A DNA stretch of 64,000 nt from Cladopsammia gracilis (GCA_022457155.1 JAJGOT010000168.1:62001-126000), one strand, 5' to 3'; shown: positions 12,130 through 23,629, counted from the stretch's first letter. The notes: a model not told the origin generated them from the letters alone. Numbers and translations: made by a program.

Positions 12130-14229
12130 CTCTTCTTTAGAATGGCTTTTTATTAAGCTTTCTATGATTAAGTTTAATTTTGGCGATAACATAATACGAT
12201 GGGTGTCAATATTCTATCAGAATATCCAAACAGCGGTCTTAAATAATGGATTTATGACAAATTTCTTTCAGGTAAGTAGAGGTGTGAGACAAGGTTGTCC
12301 TCTATCTCCCTACCTTTTTATTCTTTGTGCGGAGATATTAGCACATAAAATTAGAGGAGAAGAAAACATTAAAGGGATTGAGATCTTAAACGAAGAGATC
12401 AAGCTAACTCAATTTGCTGATGATACGACTCTATTTTGTGCAGATATCTTATCCGTGAATAATGCACTTATTTTATTACAAAAATTTGGGAAGATATCAG
12501 GGCTGTGTTTGAATGAACGGAAAACTAAAGCGGTTTGGTTAGGAAAAGATAAAAATTGTAAAACTAAACCTCTCAATTTAAATTGGACTGATGATCCAAT
12601 CCGCATCCTTGGAACCTTCCACTCATACGATAAACAGAAAAATTTGAAAAAGAACTTTACGATTAAAGTTCAAAAACTACAAACAGTACTTGATATGTGG
12701 CGCAGTAGGGACTTAACCGTTTTAGGAAAAGCAGTTATAACAAAAGCACTTGGAATTAACCCAATTGTGTACTCCATGTCTATGTTGGAAGCTCCAAAGT
12801 CTGAATTAGAAAAAGAAAATAAACTCATTTTTAAATTCATTTGGAAGAACAAACCGGATAAGATAAAAAGAGATGTGCTGTATCAAACTATCGTTAGAGG
12901 GGGCCTTAAGTTGCCAAATATTTTTCTTATGGATAAAGCATTGAGATTGAACTGGATAAGACGTCTTGTGGTAAACAAACCTGGCAATTGGAGGATAATC
13001 CCTCAATATTATTTTGACAAATATAGAGGAATTGAATTCTTACTTAAATGCAACTACGATGGTAAAAGTTTAGACAAACAAATACCAGCATTTTATAGGA
13101 ATATGTTATTATATCTTAAAGAACTGAAATATCTATATGATATAGAAAATAGAGCAAAATATGTTTTATTTAACAACACACTTATCCTCATTGATAAAAA
13201 GTCGGTATTTTGGAAGTCTTGGTTCGATAACAATGTTGTTACCGTTCACGACTTACTGAAAGATGATGGCACAGTAATGACATACAAAGATTTTACTAAA
13301 AAGTACAAAAATATTAAGTCAAACTTTCTTCGGTTTTATCAGATGTTATCAGCGATTCCAAAACGTCTTTTTATTTTAGCGAAAAATATTGATATAGATA
13401 AAGAGAACCTCAAGACAGGAAGGCTCGTAGCCTTAGGCCCAGACTTTGAAATAGATTTATTAAAAATGAAGTGTAAGGACTATTATTTGTTGTTTATTGA
13501 AGCAAAATATGTGAGTTCAACAGGATTTCGAAAATGGTCGAATTACATTGGTAGGGATGTCACAAAAGAGTGTGAAAACAGGTTATAATTGACTAGAAGT
13601 ATTTTTCAAGATACAAAAGTTATACAAACAACTTTTAAATTATTGCACCGCATTATCTTCACCAAAAAAGAATTGGAATTCTGTAGTATTGTTTCCGACG
13701 CAAAGTGTATATATTGTGCACAAGAAGACTCTATAGAACATTGTCTTTTTCAGTGTCCAATAGTGACAGATTTTATTTCTAGCATATCCAATTGGTTTGA
13801 ACGGGAGACTAACCAAAGTTTTGAATTAAATAACTACTATGTTCTCTTTGGGTCTGCAATTAACAATATAGAACATTTAAAAACTGATTATATAAAACTT
13901 ATAGAAAATCATTTTATTATATACGTGAGACATTATATTATATCTAACAAAGTGTGGGATAATAATCTTGTAGTAAAAGAATTTCAGAACAGTTTTCGAA
14001 AGTATTGCAAATCGCTTAAGATAAATAACCCTTTTACATAAATTTCGTAATTATAACTGACGAATTGCTCTGAATTGTATTTCAATTATACTGTAGCATT
14101 TGGAAATATATTTCTAGTGTTAAAGTTGTAATTAGTGTAATCAGTGTTTAAATTAGTGTAATTAGTGTTTAATCAATGCTAAAGTTGTAATTAGTTGAAA
14201 TCAATAAAACGTATGTAATTAAAAAAAAA
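12130..14229 (+). mobile_element. 5'-truncated L1/Tx1-like LINE copy
   Basis: A non-LTR retrotransposon fragment that begins in mid reverse transcriptase and runs to a 3' end with AATAAA at 14203-14208 and an A9 tail at 14221-14229. The flanks TGCACTTCTTC (12119-12129) and TGCACCTCTTC (14230-14240) form an 11-bp target-site duplication with one mismatch. This confirms a target-primed, 5'-truncated insertion. Confidence 0.85.
12138..14041 (+). pseudogene. LINE ORF2 C-terminal half: reverse transcriptase palm onwards, one nonsense codon
   Basis: The open frame starts mid-domain (EWLFIKL..., no true start codon) and runs to 13588, where TAA interrupts it; the same frame continues at once to 14041. 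Visible reverse transcriptase motifs are GVRQGCPLSPYLFILCAEIL and the catalytic QFADDTTLFC (FADD box, near 12410-12440). A C-terminal cysteine motif CIYCAQEDSIEHCLFQC lies near 13710-13760, typical of L1-type ORF2 ends. The endonuclease and the first reverse transcriptase blocks are lost by 5' truncation. The relationship to the LINE at 23.5-37.9 kb is one of clade, not of copy: shared motifs but clearly different sequence. Confidence 0.85.
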
Positions 14230-14240
14230 TGCACCTCTTC

Positions 14241-14709
14241 AGAACCACTAATTTCATTGGACCTGGGTATCACGCACATGTATTGTTTTCAGGGCTAAAG
14301 TCCATTGTTCTTTTGTTTGTTCTGTTGTTTTCTCAGCCAATCCTGTGAGGCGTTCCGAGACGTGCATGCCGCCTCGGCATGTTTACATGCAGACATGCAT
14401 AACTGCGCCTCGCCCGCTAGCGTTAGTGCGCAAGTCGGTCACGCAATACGAAAGATGCTTTCAATTGGTAACATATTATCAGTTCATAGATTCCGTTTCA
14501 TGTGGTTTATAATGTCATGATAATGTGTTATTATGTTGCAAAAGTTGTGCATGTGTATGTTCTTTCTTCTAGTCAGACAAGGTTGCATAAGGTGTATTCA
14601 TGTATCTCTGATGTCTTTTCCCGCCATAAAGAAATTCAAACGTACTCTATTTGCTTAGGAATTCATGATATGTCTGAGTAATTTTAGGAACTTAACCTTT
14701 CGTTTTCAG
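14241..14709. other. Upstream region or intron of the kinase gene
   Basis: No recognisable coding exon. The stretch ends in a pyrimidine-rich splice acceptor (CTTTCGTTTTCAG, AG at 14708-14709). Earlier exon(s) of the kinase, including the start codon, may lie here or further left; I could not identify them. Confidence 0.5.
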
Positions 14710-17616
14710 TTTTCGATTCGCGAGAACCAACAAGAGAGAACCAGGAAACGAGGCAAGAACAAAAGGCGACCTTACATGAAGAACCAACAAGGGTAGCACA
14801 GCAGTTGACAAGTCGCCAAGAACAGTTGCAGCAACAAAAAGAGCTTGGGGAAGCCGGGCTACGTGAACAGCTCAGAGAGAAAGAAAATCAAAACCAGAAC
14901 TTAGAAAGAAGGCTGAGGAGAATGGAACAAGAGCTGAGAGGGAAAGATGAACAACGACAGAATTTACAAAGACAGTTGATGGAGATGGAACAACAACTGA
15001 GAGGGAAAGATGAGCAACAACAAAATTTACAAAGACGGTTGAGGGAGATGGAACAACAGCTGAGAGGGAAAGATCAACAACAACAGAATTTACAACGACG
15101 GTTGAGGGAGATGGAACAACAACTGAGCGGAAAAGACGAACAACAACAGAATTTGCAAACACAGTTGAGGGAGATGGAACAACAGCTAAGGGCAAAAGAA
15201 CAGGACGTGAATGAACTAGAGTTGAGTCTTTCGTTAGCTCAGCAAACTATAAGTGACCACCGTCGCCAGGAAACATGTGACTGGGTCATTGCTCGCAATG
15301 AAATTCAAATGACAGACAAATGCCTTGGTGAGGGAGGATGGGGGAGTGTTCGCGAGGGCGCGTATTGTGGCTGTTCTGTAGCTGTCAAACAAATCCATAG
15401 GCTGATTCTCTCTCCTCACAACAAGCTCTTATTTGAGAGGGAAATGAACATTGCTTCCAAATGTCGCCACCCTTGTTTACTGCAATTCATCGGTGCAACA
15501 AACGATGAGGGAAGTCCTCTGTTTGTAACCGAGATAATGGAGACAAGTTTACGAGCATTGTTGGAGCAACGACAGCTCTCTTCAACAGAAATCATAGTCA
15601 TTTCTCTGGATGTAGCTCGTGCACTGAATTACCTTCATCAAAAAAGTCCATCTCCCATCATTCACCGGGATGTGAGTAGTGCAAATGTGTTGCTATGGCG
15701 ACAGGGTGACCAATGGAGAGCCAAAGTGTCAGATTATGGTACCGCTAATTTCATGCAGCAAACAATGACGGTGGCACCTGGAAACGTGATTTATAGTGCG
15801 CCAGAAGCACTTACATCAAGCCAAACAGCCAAGGTTAGTTATATCGTCATCATCATAACTTTATTAATGTGTCAATAAAATTTAGCATTACTGCTAATTG
15901 GGGACACCTAAAAGAAGTTATATATATGATTTATATAGTGCACCAGAAGCACTTACATCAAATCAAACAGTTAAGGTTGGTCATCACTGATTAATAAAAT
16001 CCTGTTATTTTGTAGAGGTGATTTAGTGATACAAACGTATATAATAAGACCTCTAAGACAAAGCTGTGTGTCTGCATTACGGAGGTGTCCGTGTTATAGA
16101 GGCAGAGTTTGTATGAAATGACCAATCAGAGAACTTTAGCAACCATGACGGCAACGCCATGGAGGACATAATTTAAAAAAATGCGCGCTCTTTGAATTGT
16201 TCCAATTTGTTTAATTTGTCTCATGTGAGCTGAATTCCTAGGGATGGCTTTCAAGTTGAAATAGAGAAAAGAAAATTAACCCTCGCGTGCTCATGTTTTC
16301 CACACAACCAATAATTTGATAATTGGACGTTGTTGTTTTGTTGGGAACGGCAAAGAAATAATGTACTACATGTAAAACGGCGTTGTTTTCGCTCATTAAA
16401 CTTATTGTTTTGTGCCGTTCTCGTTGCCATTGCCTTCGTGGTCGCTAAAGCTCCCTATTTAGTCTCCTACGCGGCCGTATTTTCGTCACGCAACGCATTG
16501 CGTGACGACCCAATAACGGCCGCGTAGGAGACTAACTAAGACAATTCAACTGTCCCTATTATAAGAAGTTTGATTATAATTGAAGACAGATTCTAAGAAA
16601 CATTCCTTCTAGATTAATGACATGAAGCCTGTTTGACGACATGGAATAGGATATTTTCATATATGAAGTACTCCAGAAACTGTGGGGAGACTGAGCACTA
16701 GTTTTTGTCACTGAGATTTCTGGGATCGTTTGGGCAATCAATATGAGCTGTGATTGGTTAATGGTTGCCTTTGGTAACTTTAAAAGCAACCACGACGGCG
16801 ACGGTGACGGCAACTAGAACGACACAAAACAATAGGTTCAATGAACGAAAACAATGCCTCTGCACGTGCGTTTTAGATTTAGTATTTCTTTGCCGTTCCC
16901 TGCAAAACAACAACGTCAAATGATCAAATGATAGGTTTTGTGGAGAACGTGGACACAAGACAGTTAATTTTCCTTTCTATATTTGAACTAAAAAGCCGTC
17001 CCTACAAATTCAGCTCCTGGACAATCCAGTCACTTTAGACAAATTAAAAAAAAATTGAAACAACTGCAAAGTAGTTTAAAACGGTGCGAATCCCTTTTTT
17101 AAGTGACGTTTCCATTAGCGTTGTTGTCGTCGTTGTTTAATCTCCCTATTAACCCATCGTAACTAACGCTGCTGGTTACCCAAACGATCCCAGAAAGCCT
17201 GGTGCTAAAAGCTGGTGCCCAGTCTCCCTAAAGTTTCTGGAGTGGCAAATTATACCCACTTGCAATAAAGAAATGGACTGAATTGACTTGGCTTTCTACA
17301 AACCACATTACGTCCGCCACCTAGAACACGGTTAAGCTGCAAAACATTGCAGCCACAACGACAATAGCATTGATAGTTTTCAATTATTATTCATAATTTT
17401 TGTTGCTGCTGTTGTTAGGTCGATGTTTACAGTTTTGGAGTTCTGTTGTGTGAAATGAGCATTCGGGAACTTCCAGATCCTGGAAGGCGTGACGAACAAG
17501 TTCTGCTTTTGAGAAACCGGGTGTTACGAGGCCTGGTGCGACGGTGCCTGCAAACAGATCCAAACGTGAGACCAAATATGCAACAAATTATTGACGAACT
17601 ATCCAGTAGAGGATAA
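14710..17616 (+). CDS. Coiled-coil TKL-type protein kinase (two visible exons, 5' end incomplete)
   Basis: Exon A is 14710-15833 (acceptor AG at 14708-14709, donor AAG|GTTAGT). Exon B is 17419-17616 (acceptor TTGTTAG|GTC, stop TAA). They join in phase to give about 439 residues. Residues 1-185 are a Gln/Glu/Arg-rich coiled coil containing five copies of a 21-residue unit (LRGKDEQQQNLQRRLREMEQ), a coding 63-bp minisatellite. The kinase domain (about 198-435) shows LGEGGWGSV (P-loop), VAVKQI (ATP lysine), HRDVSSANVLL (catalytic loop), DYG in place of DFG, APE, and in exon B DVYSFGVLLCEM and RCLQTDPNVRPNMQQI. All key catalytic residues are present, so it is probably an active Ser/Thr kinase of the tyrosine-kinase-like group; the substrate is unknown. 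The start codon was not found. The kinase call is firm; expression is not shown. Confidence 0.85.
15924..15973 (+). pseudogene. Relic duplicate of the 3' end of kinase exon A
   Basis: About 50 bp match 15788-15837, through the APEAL codons to the splice donor, with several substitutions; a GT follows at the equivalent place. It lies 90-140 bp downstream of the true donor. It may be the remnant of a local duplication or a cryptic/alternative donor; inclusion would change the activation-segment region. Confidence 0.6.
16200..17045. repeat. Two inverted copies of one dispersed repeat
   Basis: 16200-16440 (+) and about 16790-17045 (-) are diverged inverted copies of a roughly 250-bp sequence. 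Shared features are GACGTTGTTGTTTTG, GGGAACGGCAAAGAAATA and TTATTGTTTTGTG(C/T)CGTTCT. A second, shorter inverted pair lies at 16660-16740 and 17180-17250 (CTGGGATCGTTTGGG). No coding content. Confidence 0.65.
16460..16534. mobile_element. Palindromic MITE (75 bp)
   Basis: TAGTCTCCTACGCGGCCG at the left end pairs with CGGCCGCGTAGGAGACTA at the right end; CGTCACGCAACGC and GCGTGACG pair further in. It lies inside the left copy's flank of the intronic inverted repeats. Confidence 0.75.
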
Positions 17617-17854
17617 CAACACAACATTGCAATCATCATATTGTGTTCAGACAGGATGTGAGTTAGTGTGGTTAGTTTTTATTTTTAGTTATTTAGTTCA
17701 GTTTTTCCCAGTTGCTAGAAGTTGGGGTAATGTATTAAAAATATTTCCTTGATGGAATTTAGTTCAACAAGGGTTTTCTGACATAGATTTAGGATGCTTA
17801 TTATAACAATTTTTTTTCAAAATATTTAAACTATTGATTCAAATTGATTTAATA
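17617..17854. other. Kinase 3' UTR and downstream flank
   Basis: AT-rich. I see no canonical AATAAA close to the stop; no other feature recognised. Confidence 0.4.
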
Positions 17855-18170
17855 TGTAGAGGCTAGAGTAAACTAGTGTGGTACCTCGGAAACAACTCAG
17901 GAAAAAACCCACAACACATTTTATATGTAGTATGTTATACTATATGTAGTACTATGCAGTACTATGCTATACTGTACTATACTATTTGTAGAGGCTAGAG
18001 TAAACTAGTGTGGTACCTAGCAGTACTATGCTATACTGTACTATACTATTTGTAGAGGCTAGAGTAAACTAGTGTGGTACCTAGCAGTACTATGCTATAC
18101 TGTACTATACTATTTGTAGAGGCTAGAGTAAACTAGTGTGGTACCTCGGAAACAACTCAGGCAAAAATCC
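17855..18170. repeat. 64-bp tandem repeat plus TATACTATATG-rich tract
   Basis: The block AGAGGCTAGAGTAAACTAGT followed by GTGGTACCT occurs at about 17858, 17987, 18051 and 18115; the last three are 64 bp apart. The intervening DNA is made of ACTATGCTATACTGTACTAT words. The CGGAAACAACTCAGG tail follows only the first and last copies, which suggests internal amplification. Confidence 0.85.
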
Positions 18171-18284
18171 ACAAGATGTTTTAAACCTTTAGATGCTTTC
18201 TAAGTAAAATCGATGATTTACTATGTAGTACCATGCTATACTATATGTAGTACTATGTATCTAACATGTTTATTAGATACGGTG

Positions 18285-18600
18285 AAGAGTGTTCATGTAA
18301 TATTTCAAACACGAGGAAGAGTGTTTCGTCAGGATATCCAAACACCGAGAAGTGGGTTGAAAAAACGAGGCGCAGCCATGTTTTTTTAACCCACTTCGAA
18401 GTGTTTGGATACCTGATGAAAAACTCTTTCAAGTGTTTGATATAGCTTCTCAATCTTCTCGTTAAATGCAGAAAAAACGAAGGAATAAAATCTCCAAAAT
18501 CTATACACTCAGATTAAGACCGAGTATCCAAACCTCCTTCATCTTTGTGATTTCCTTCGTGTTTTCGTCATAAATTATTAATGAGTTTTGAAACTCATTT
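18285..18600. mobile_element. Foldback/MITE element, family A copy 2
   Basis: Same hairpin and same about 150-bp downstream body as 10655-10960, including CGAGGCGCAGCC in the loop and AACGAAGGAATAAAATC after the hairpin. It is diverged by about 10-15% by eye. Non-autonomous. Confidence 0.75.
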
Positions 18601-19177
18601 GGAACACCAAGAAGAGAGTTGAAAACTTCTCTTTAAATCGTGAATTTTATAATAGAAACTATTAATTCGAGAATAAAGAGTTTTTGAACTGATGTCAAAA
18701 CACGCCACTTTGCGTGTACTGCCGGTTTGGACTGCTAGTTCGAAAAAATAACGACATACTATTCACGAATTGACCGACCCGGCTGGTCAATATGGAAAGA
18801 AAATTGAAGATGATGGTTAACTCTTCATCTCAAAGTTGCGCTATATTTGTGAATCGTGTCAAAGAGTTAAAGCAGGTCTCTCATGACAATAAAAAAATGA
18901 CTGAGGGACTTGTAAAGAGAACGATGTTCGGTGGAGTTTAGGAAATTTCATTACAGGTTTATTTTGTTGACCGTAGGCCTTCACCGCATGAAACAGCGCA
19001 TTGTTCTGTTCAAGACACGAGCAGATAGGTCGCTTATTAGAGTCTTACGAGACGTTCAAACATATACAATTAAACATATACAATTAAATTCTTGTTGCTT
19101 GAGTAGAATGGATATCGTAGAGCGCTCAACTATAGAGGAGCATTGACTATAAATTAACGAGACTCTCGTGAAGTTAT
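18601..19177. other. Intergenic, nothing recognised
   Basis: Unique AT-rich sequence. A 71-codon ORF at 18931-19146 has no recognisable features. Confidence 0.55.
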
Positions 19178-19290
19178 ATTTAACAATTAGACCCGTAGCC
19201 CGAAAGGGCGACGGGTCAATAGCCCATGAGGCGAAGCCGAATGGGCTATTGACCCGTCGCCCTTTCGGGCTACGGGTCTAATTGTTAAAT
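19178..19290. mobile_element. 113-bp near-perfect hairpin element
   Basis: The left arm ATTTAACAATTAGACCCGTA, continuing through GCCCGAAAGGGCGACGGGTC, is the exact complement of the right arm, with a loop TGAGGCGAAGCCGA. GCCCGAAAGGGC is itself self-complementary. A MITE-like unit without coding capacity. Confidence 0.8.
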
Positions 19291-19362
19291 AGGCATTAGG
19301 TATTTGTAGCTAGAACAGTTTTTACTTAAGTGTCTTAAAACCAAAACTAAAGTTATTACTCT

Positions 19363-19606
19363 GGCCCTGGATGTTGAAAAGGTGGATAGCGCTATTCAGC
19401 GGATTAATCACAATCCAGCGGATAACACAAAGGATTTTTTTTAATACTTATCCACTGGATAGTGATTTATCCGATGGATAGCGCTATCCACCGGATTAAT
19501 CACAATCCAGCGGATAACACAAAGGATTTTGTTAATACTTATCCACTGGATAGTGATTTATCCGGTGGATAGCGCTATCCACCTTTTGAACATCCGGGGC
19601 CTGGCC
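19363..19606. mobile_element. GGTGGATAG-type MITE, internally duplicated
   Basis: Terminal inverted repeats GGCCCTGGATGTTGAAAAGG (left) and the complement of CCTTTTGAACATCCGGGGCC (right). The interior contains two tandem copies of a roughly 110-bp unit, GGATAGCGCTAT...CCACTGGATAGTGATTTATC. No coding capacity. Confidence 0.8.
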
Positions 19607-19764
19607 AATAACAACAGACGCAGATGAACCATTCATAACTCGAAGCAAATACGTGTAACCGGCGCCAAGCGCGGGAAAACGCGTGCGAGCGAGTCATAAT
19701 TAGTCTTGGTTTTGATTTAAATCTGATTGGTTAAGAAAGTAGATAATAAATAAACAATATATTT

Positions 19765-20752
19765 TTACAATTATAGTAATGTGAAGGGTAAGGCGTTACC
19801 CTTAGTTCAAAGTGGAATTATAGTAAATGTGAAGGGTAAGGCGTTACCCTTACTTCAAAGTGGAATTATAGTAATGCGAATTGTAAGGCGTTACCCTTAG
19901 TTTAAAGTGGAATTATAGTAATGCGAAGGGTAAGACGTTACCCTTAGTTCAAAGTGGAATTATAGTAATGTGAAGGGTAAGGCGTTACCTTAGTTCAAAG
20001 TGGAATTATAGTAATGTGAAGGGTAAGGTGTTACCCTTAGTTCAAAGTGGAATTATAGTCATGCGAAGGGTAAGCGTTACCCTTAGTTCAAAGTGGAATT
20101 ATAGTAATGTGAAGGGTAAGGCGTTACCCTTACTTCAAAGTGGAATTATAGTAATGCGAAGGGTAAGGCGTTACCCTTAGTTTAAAGTGGAATTATAGTA
20201 ATGCGAAGGGTAAGACGTTACCCTTAGTTCAAAGTGGAATTATAGTAATGTGAAGGGTAAGGCGTTACCTTAGTTCAAAGTGGAATTATAGTAATGTGAA
20301 GGGTAAGGCGTTACCCTTACTTCAAAGTGGAATTATAGTAATGCGAAGGGTAAGGCGTTACCCTTAGTTTAAAGTGGAATTATAGTAATGCGAAGGGTAA
20401 GACGTTACCCTTAGTTCAAAGTGGAATTATAGTAATGTGAAGGGTAAGGCGTTACCTTAGTTCAAAGTGGAATTATAGTAATGTGAAGGGTAAGGCGTTA
20501 CCCTTACTTCAAAGTGGAATTATAGTAATGGGAAGGGTAAGACTTTACCCTTAGTTCAAAGTGGAATTATAGTAATGTGAAGGGTAAGGCGTTACTCTTA
20601 GTTCAAAGTGGAATTATAGTAATGTGAAGGGTAAGGCGTTACCCTTAATTCAAAGTGGAATTATAGTAATGTGAAGGGTAAGGCGTTACTCTTAGTTCAA
20701 AGTGGAATTATAGTAATGTGAAGGGTAAGGCGTTACCCTTAGTTCAAAGTGA
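19765..20752. repeat. 47-bp minisatellite with palindromic core, about 21 copies
   Basis: The unit contains GTGGAATTATAGTAATGTG and the inverted pair AAGGGTAA...TTACCCTT, so every monomer can form a small hairpin. Variants (GACG, TTACCT without CC, TTTAAAG) recur in the same order three times, which shows multi-monomer amplification. Confidence 0.93.
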
Positions 20753-21394
20753 AATTTGTATTTTTAGGGTCATCACTTGACATTTTTTTAAATGAGTTCA
20801 TTAGAATGTAGTAGATATACCTTGTATTTGTAAAGATGATTTTGTATAAGAATATTTTTGTAGAAAGTATTTTTCTTGTTATTTTCTAACATTTTTAGAA
20901 CTTTTGTAGGTGGCTTCAGCCTCATCCAATATATCAATGTTATGAAATCAATAGAAAAAATAAATGCGAAGGAGAAGTAGTATTATTATCTCGTGTATTA
21001 AAGTTGTATCTTAGGTAATACAATGGTTTCTAGGGGTATTTGGGATAAATACTTCGAGTAATGGTTTAGATTATAAATAATTAACGTGGAGCACGGGGAT
21101 CAGCTCTCTTACCTCATTTTCTCTTGTCGCATAATGATAAAAATGACAAATGGCGACGGTCTTTTCAGGATGACATGCAGAGTGAGAAAAGACATAGGTT
21201 TAGTGTCCACTATTTCGTAACAGCCTGCATCAATCAAGTTAAATATAACATGAGTGCCTCTCTAAAGGCCATTTGATGTGGCCGTTAATACTTTATCCTG
21301 AAGTAGTGTTCGCAACAGATTTCAAGATCTTGTTGATCTTGACGAAGAGCACGGTGATAGAGAAGAGGAGATCAATAAGAATTGCAAAATCATT
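20753..21394. other. Intergenic, nothing recognised
   Basis: No gene or repeat recognised. A 63-codon ORF at 21273 runs into the 70-bp repeats and looks fortuitous. Confidence 0.55.
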
Positions 21395-21822
21395 GTTACT
21401 TCTACCATGGCAATGTAATCAGTCTATCTCAGGCTTTTCGGAGCCCTGCATATGCCCACTGTAAAGTACTTCTACCATGCCAATGTAATCAGTCTATCTC
21501 AGGCTTTTCGGAGCCCTGCATATGCCCACTGTAAAGTACTTCTACCATGCCAATGTAATCAGTGTATCCCAGGCTTTATGGAGCACTGCATATGCCCACT
21601 GCAAAGTACTTCTACCATGTCAATGTAATCAGTCTATCTCAGGCTTTACGGAGCACTGCATATGCCCACTGTAAAGTACTTCTACCATGCCAATGTACTC
21701 AGTCTATCTCAGGCTTTACGGAGCACTGCATATGCCCACTGTAAAGTACTTCTACCATGTCAATGTAATCAGTCCATCTCGGGCTTTTCGGAGCCCTGCA
21801 TATGTCCACTGTAAAGTAACTC
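21395..21822. repeat. 70-bp tandem repeat, 6 copies
   Basis: TCTACCATG(C/G/T)CAATGTA begins at 21401, 21471, 21541, 21611, 21681 and 21751. Each copy carries TGCATATGCCCACTGTAAAG. Few substitutions between copies. Confidence 0.93.
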
Positions 21823-22416
21823 CATATTCTTTTCATACACCGTCTTGACTGAAAAGTGTGATGGCCTATTATTTATAATAACGTCTAAGTTTTGACTTGA
21901 GGCTAAGCTGGGACTGAACGTTCCTATTGTTCTGGCGCTTTGAGTGTGAAAACGTTCTTACAATCCAGTCAGAATTTCGGTAAATAAAATCATATTTCTG
22001 AATGAAAAGAAAGAAAAAAAAATGGGCCAAGTTCTACCAATTTTGTATTTTAAAATAGAAACAAGCTGTAACGTCGAAAAAAAACTTCAACCGTTTTAGG
22101 GTCCGGTATAGGACTGTAAATTTTCTCCGACAAAATTATTCACGCACTTTATTTTGTTCTTAGGTAGCTAATTATGAAAATAACAGGACAGACAGCCTGG
22201 GTATGTTTTTACTACTTTCTTTAAATTCTGGCCTATCGCAGCCTTAACGTTTTTCGTAAAAATAACCCGTGTAACAATCGTTTCCTTTCCGAGAGCGCAT
22301 ATGTGCGGCACCAAAGGGTATGGTTTTTGAGCCATTTTGATCTGAAATAGGGTGTCGATTGTGATCATTTTTGGTCTGAAATAGGGCAAGTTTGTGCACC
22401 CTGGTCTGGAATTGGG
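21823..22416. other. Intergenic flank of the TATGG array
   Basis: No gene seen. Towards the array there are loose repeats: GGTCTGAAATAGGG-like at about 22342 and 22373, GGGTATGG at 22317 and TTGGGTATGG at 22413. The array may have grown out of this GGGTATGG word. Confidence 0.5.
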
Positions 22417-22707
22417 TATGGGTATGGTATGGGTATGGTATGGGTATGGGTATGGGTATGGTATGGGTATGGTATGGGTATGGTATGGTATGGGTATGGG
22501 TATGGTATGGGTATGGTATGGGTATGGTATGGGTATGGTATGGGTATGGTATGGTATGGGTAGGGTATGGGTATGGTATGGGTATGGGTATGGTATGGGT
22601 ATGGTATGGGTATGGTATGGGTATGGTATGGGTATGGTATGGTATGGGTATGGTATGGGTATGGGTATGGTATGGGTATGGTATGGGTATGGTATGGGTA
22701 TGGGTAT

Positions 22708-22739
<32 letters not shown>

Positions 22740-23036
22740 ATGGGTATGGGTATGGTATGGTATGGGTATGGGTATGGTATGGGTATGGGTATGGTATGGG
22801 TATGGTATGGGTATGGTATGGGTATGGGTATGGTATGGGTATGGGTATGGTATGGGTATGGGTATGGTATGGGTATGGTATGGTATGGGTATGGTATGGG
22901 TATGGTATGGGTATGGGTATGGTATGGTATGGGTATGGTATGGGTATGGGTATGGTATGGTATGGGTATGGTATGGGTATGGTATGGGTATGGGTATGGT
23001 ATGGGTATGGGTATGGTATGGGTATGGTATGGGTAT

Positions 23037-23074
<38 letters not shown>

Positions 23075-23092
23075 ATGGTATGGTATGGGTAT

Positions 23093-23124
<32 letters not shown>

Positions 23125-23490
23125 ATGGTATGGTATGGTATGGGTATGGTATGGTATGGTATGGTATGGTATGGGTATGGTATGGGTATGGGTATGGTAT
23201 GGGTATGGGTATGGGTATGGTATGGGTATGGGTATGGTATGGGTATGGGTATGGTATGGTATGGGTATGGTATGGGTATGGTATGGGTATGGTATGGGTA
23301 TGGGTATGGTATGGGTATGGGTATGGTATGGGTATGGGTATGGTATGGTATGGGTATGGTATGGGTATGGGTATGGTATGGGTATGGGTATGGTATGGGT
23401 ATGGGTATGGTATGGGTATGGGTATGGTATGGGTATGGTATGGGTATGGGTATGGTTGGGTATGGTATGGGTATGGGTATGGTATGGGTA
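22417..23490. repeat. TATGG/TATGGG microsatellite array, left part (1.07 kb)
   Basis: An uninterrupted mix of a 5-base word (TATGG) and a 6-base word (TATGGG) in irregular order, with almost no substitutions. Frames on both strands stay open and read as VWVWYGYG- or HTIPIPYP-type peptides, an artefact of composition. It stops exactly at the poly-T end of the LINE on the minus strand, and the same array resumes beyond that LINE. Confidence 0.97.
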
Positions 23491-23629
23491 TTTTTTTTTT
23501 TTTTTTTTATTAACAAGAATATACACAGATATTAGGCTATTACAAAGAAGTTTAGCTATTACAGTGTAAATAGCAGTTACGTAGTTTACACATACGAGAA
23601 AAAAAAAAGTACAAAAATAAAGTAAAAAA

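Larger units (their letters stand above)
15834..17418 (+). other. Kinase intron filled with repeats
   Basis: A 1,585-bp GT-AG intron. Near its start (15924-15973) lies an imperfect duplicate of the end of exon A, including ATTTATAGTGC, CCAGAAGCACTTACATCAA and a donor-like AAG|GTTGGT. The rest is a palindromic MITE (16460-16534) and inverted pairs of older repeats. Confidence 0.75.

Noticed and set aside
14872..15195. Minus-strand ORF with repeated VVPSPSTV units
   Set aside because: Antisense of the kinase coiled-coil minisatellite.
22392..23569. Long ORFs on both strands reading VWVWYGYG or HTIPIPYP
   Set aside because: Any frame through TATGG/TATGGG lacks stops; this is composition, not coding. 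The same applies to 37800-39886.
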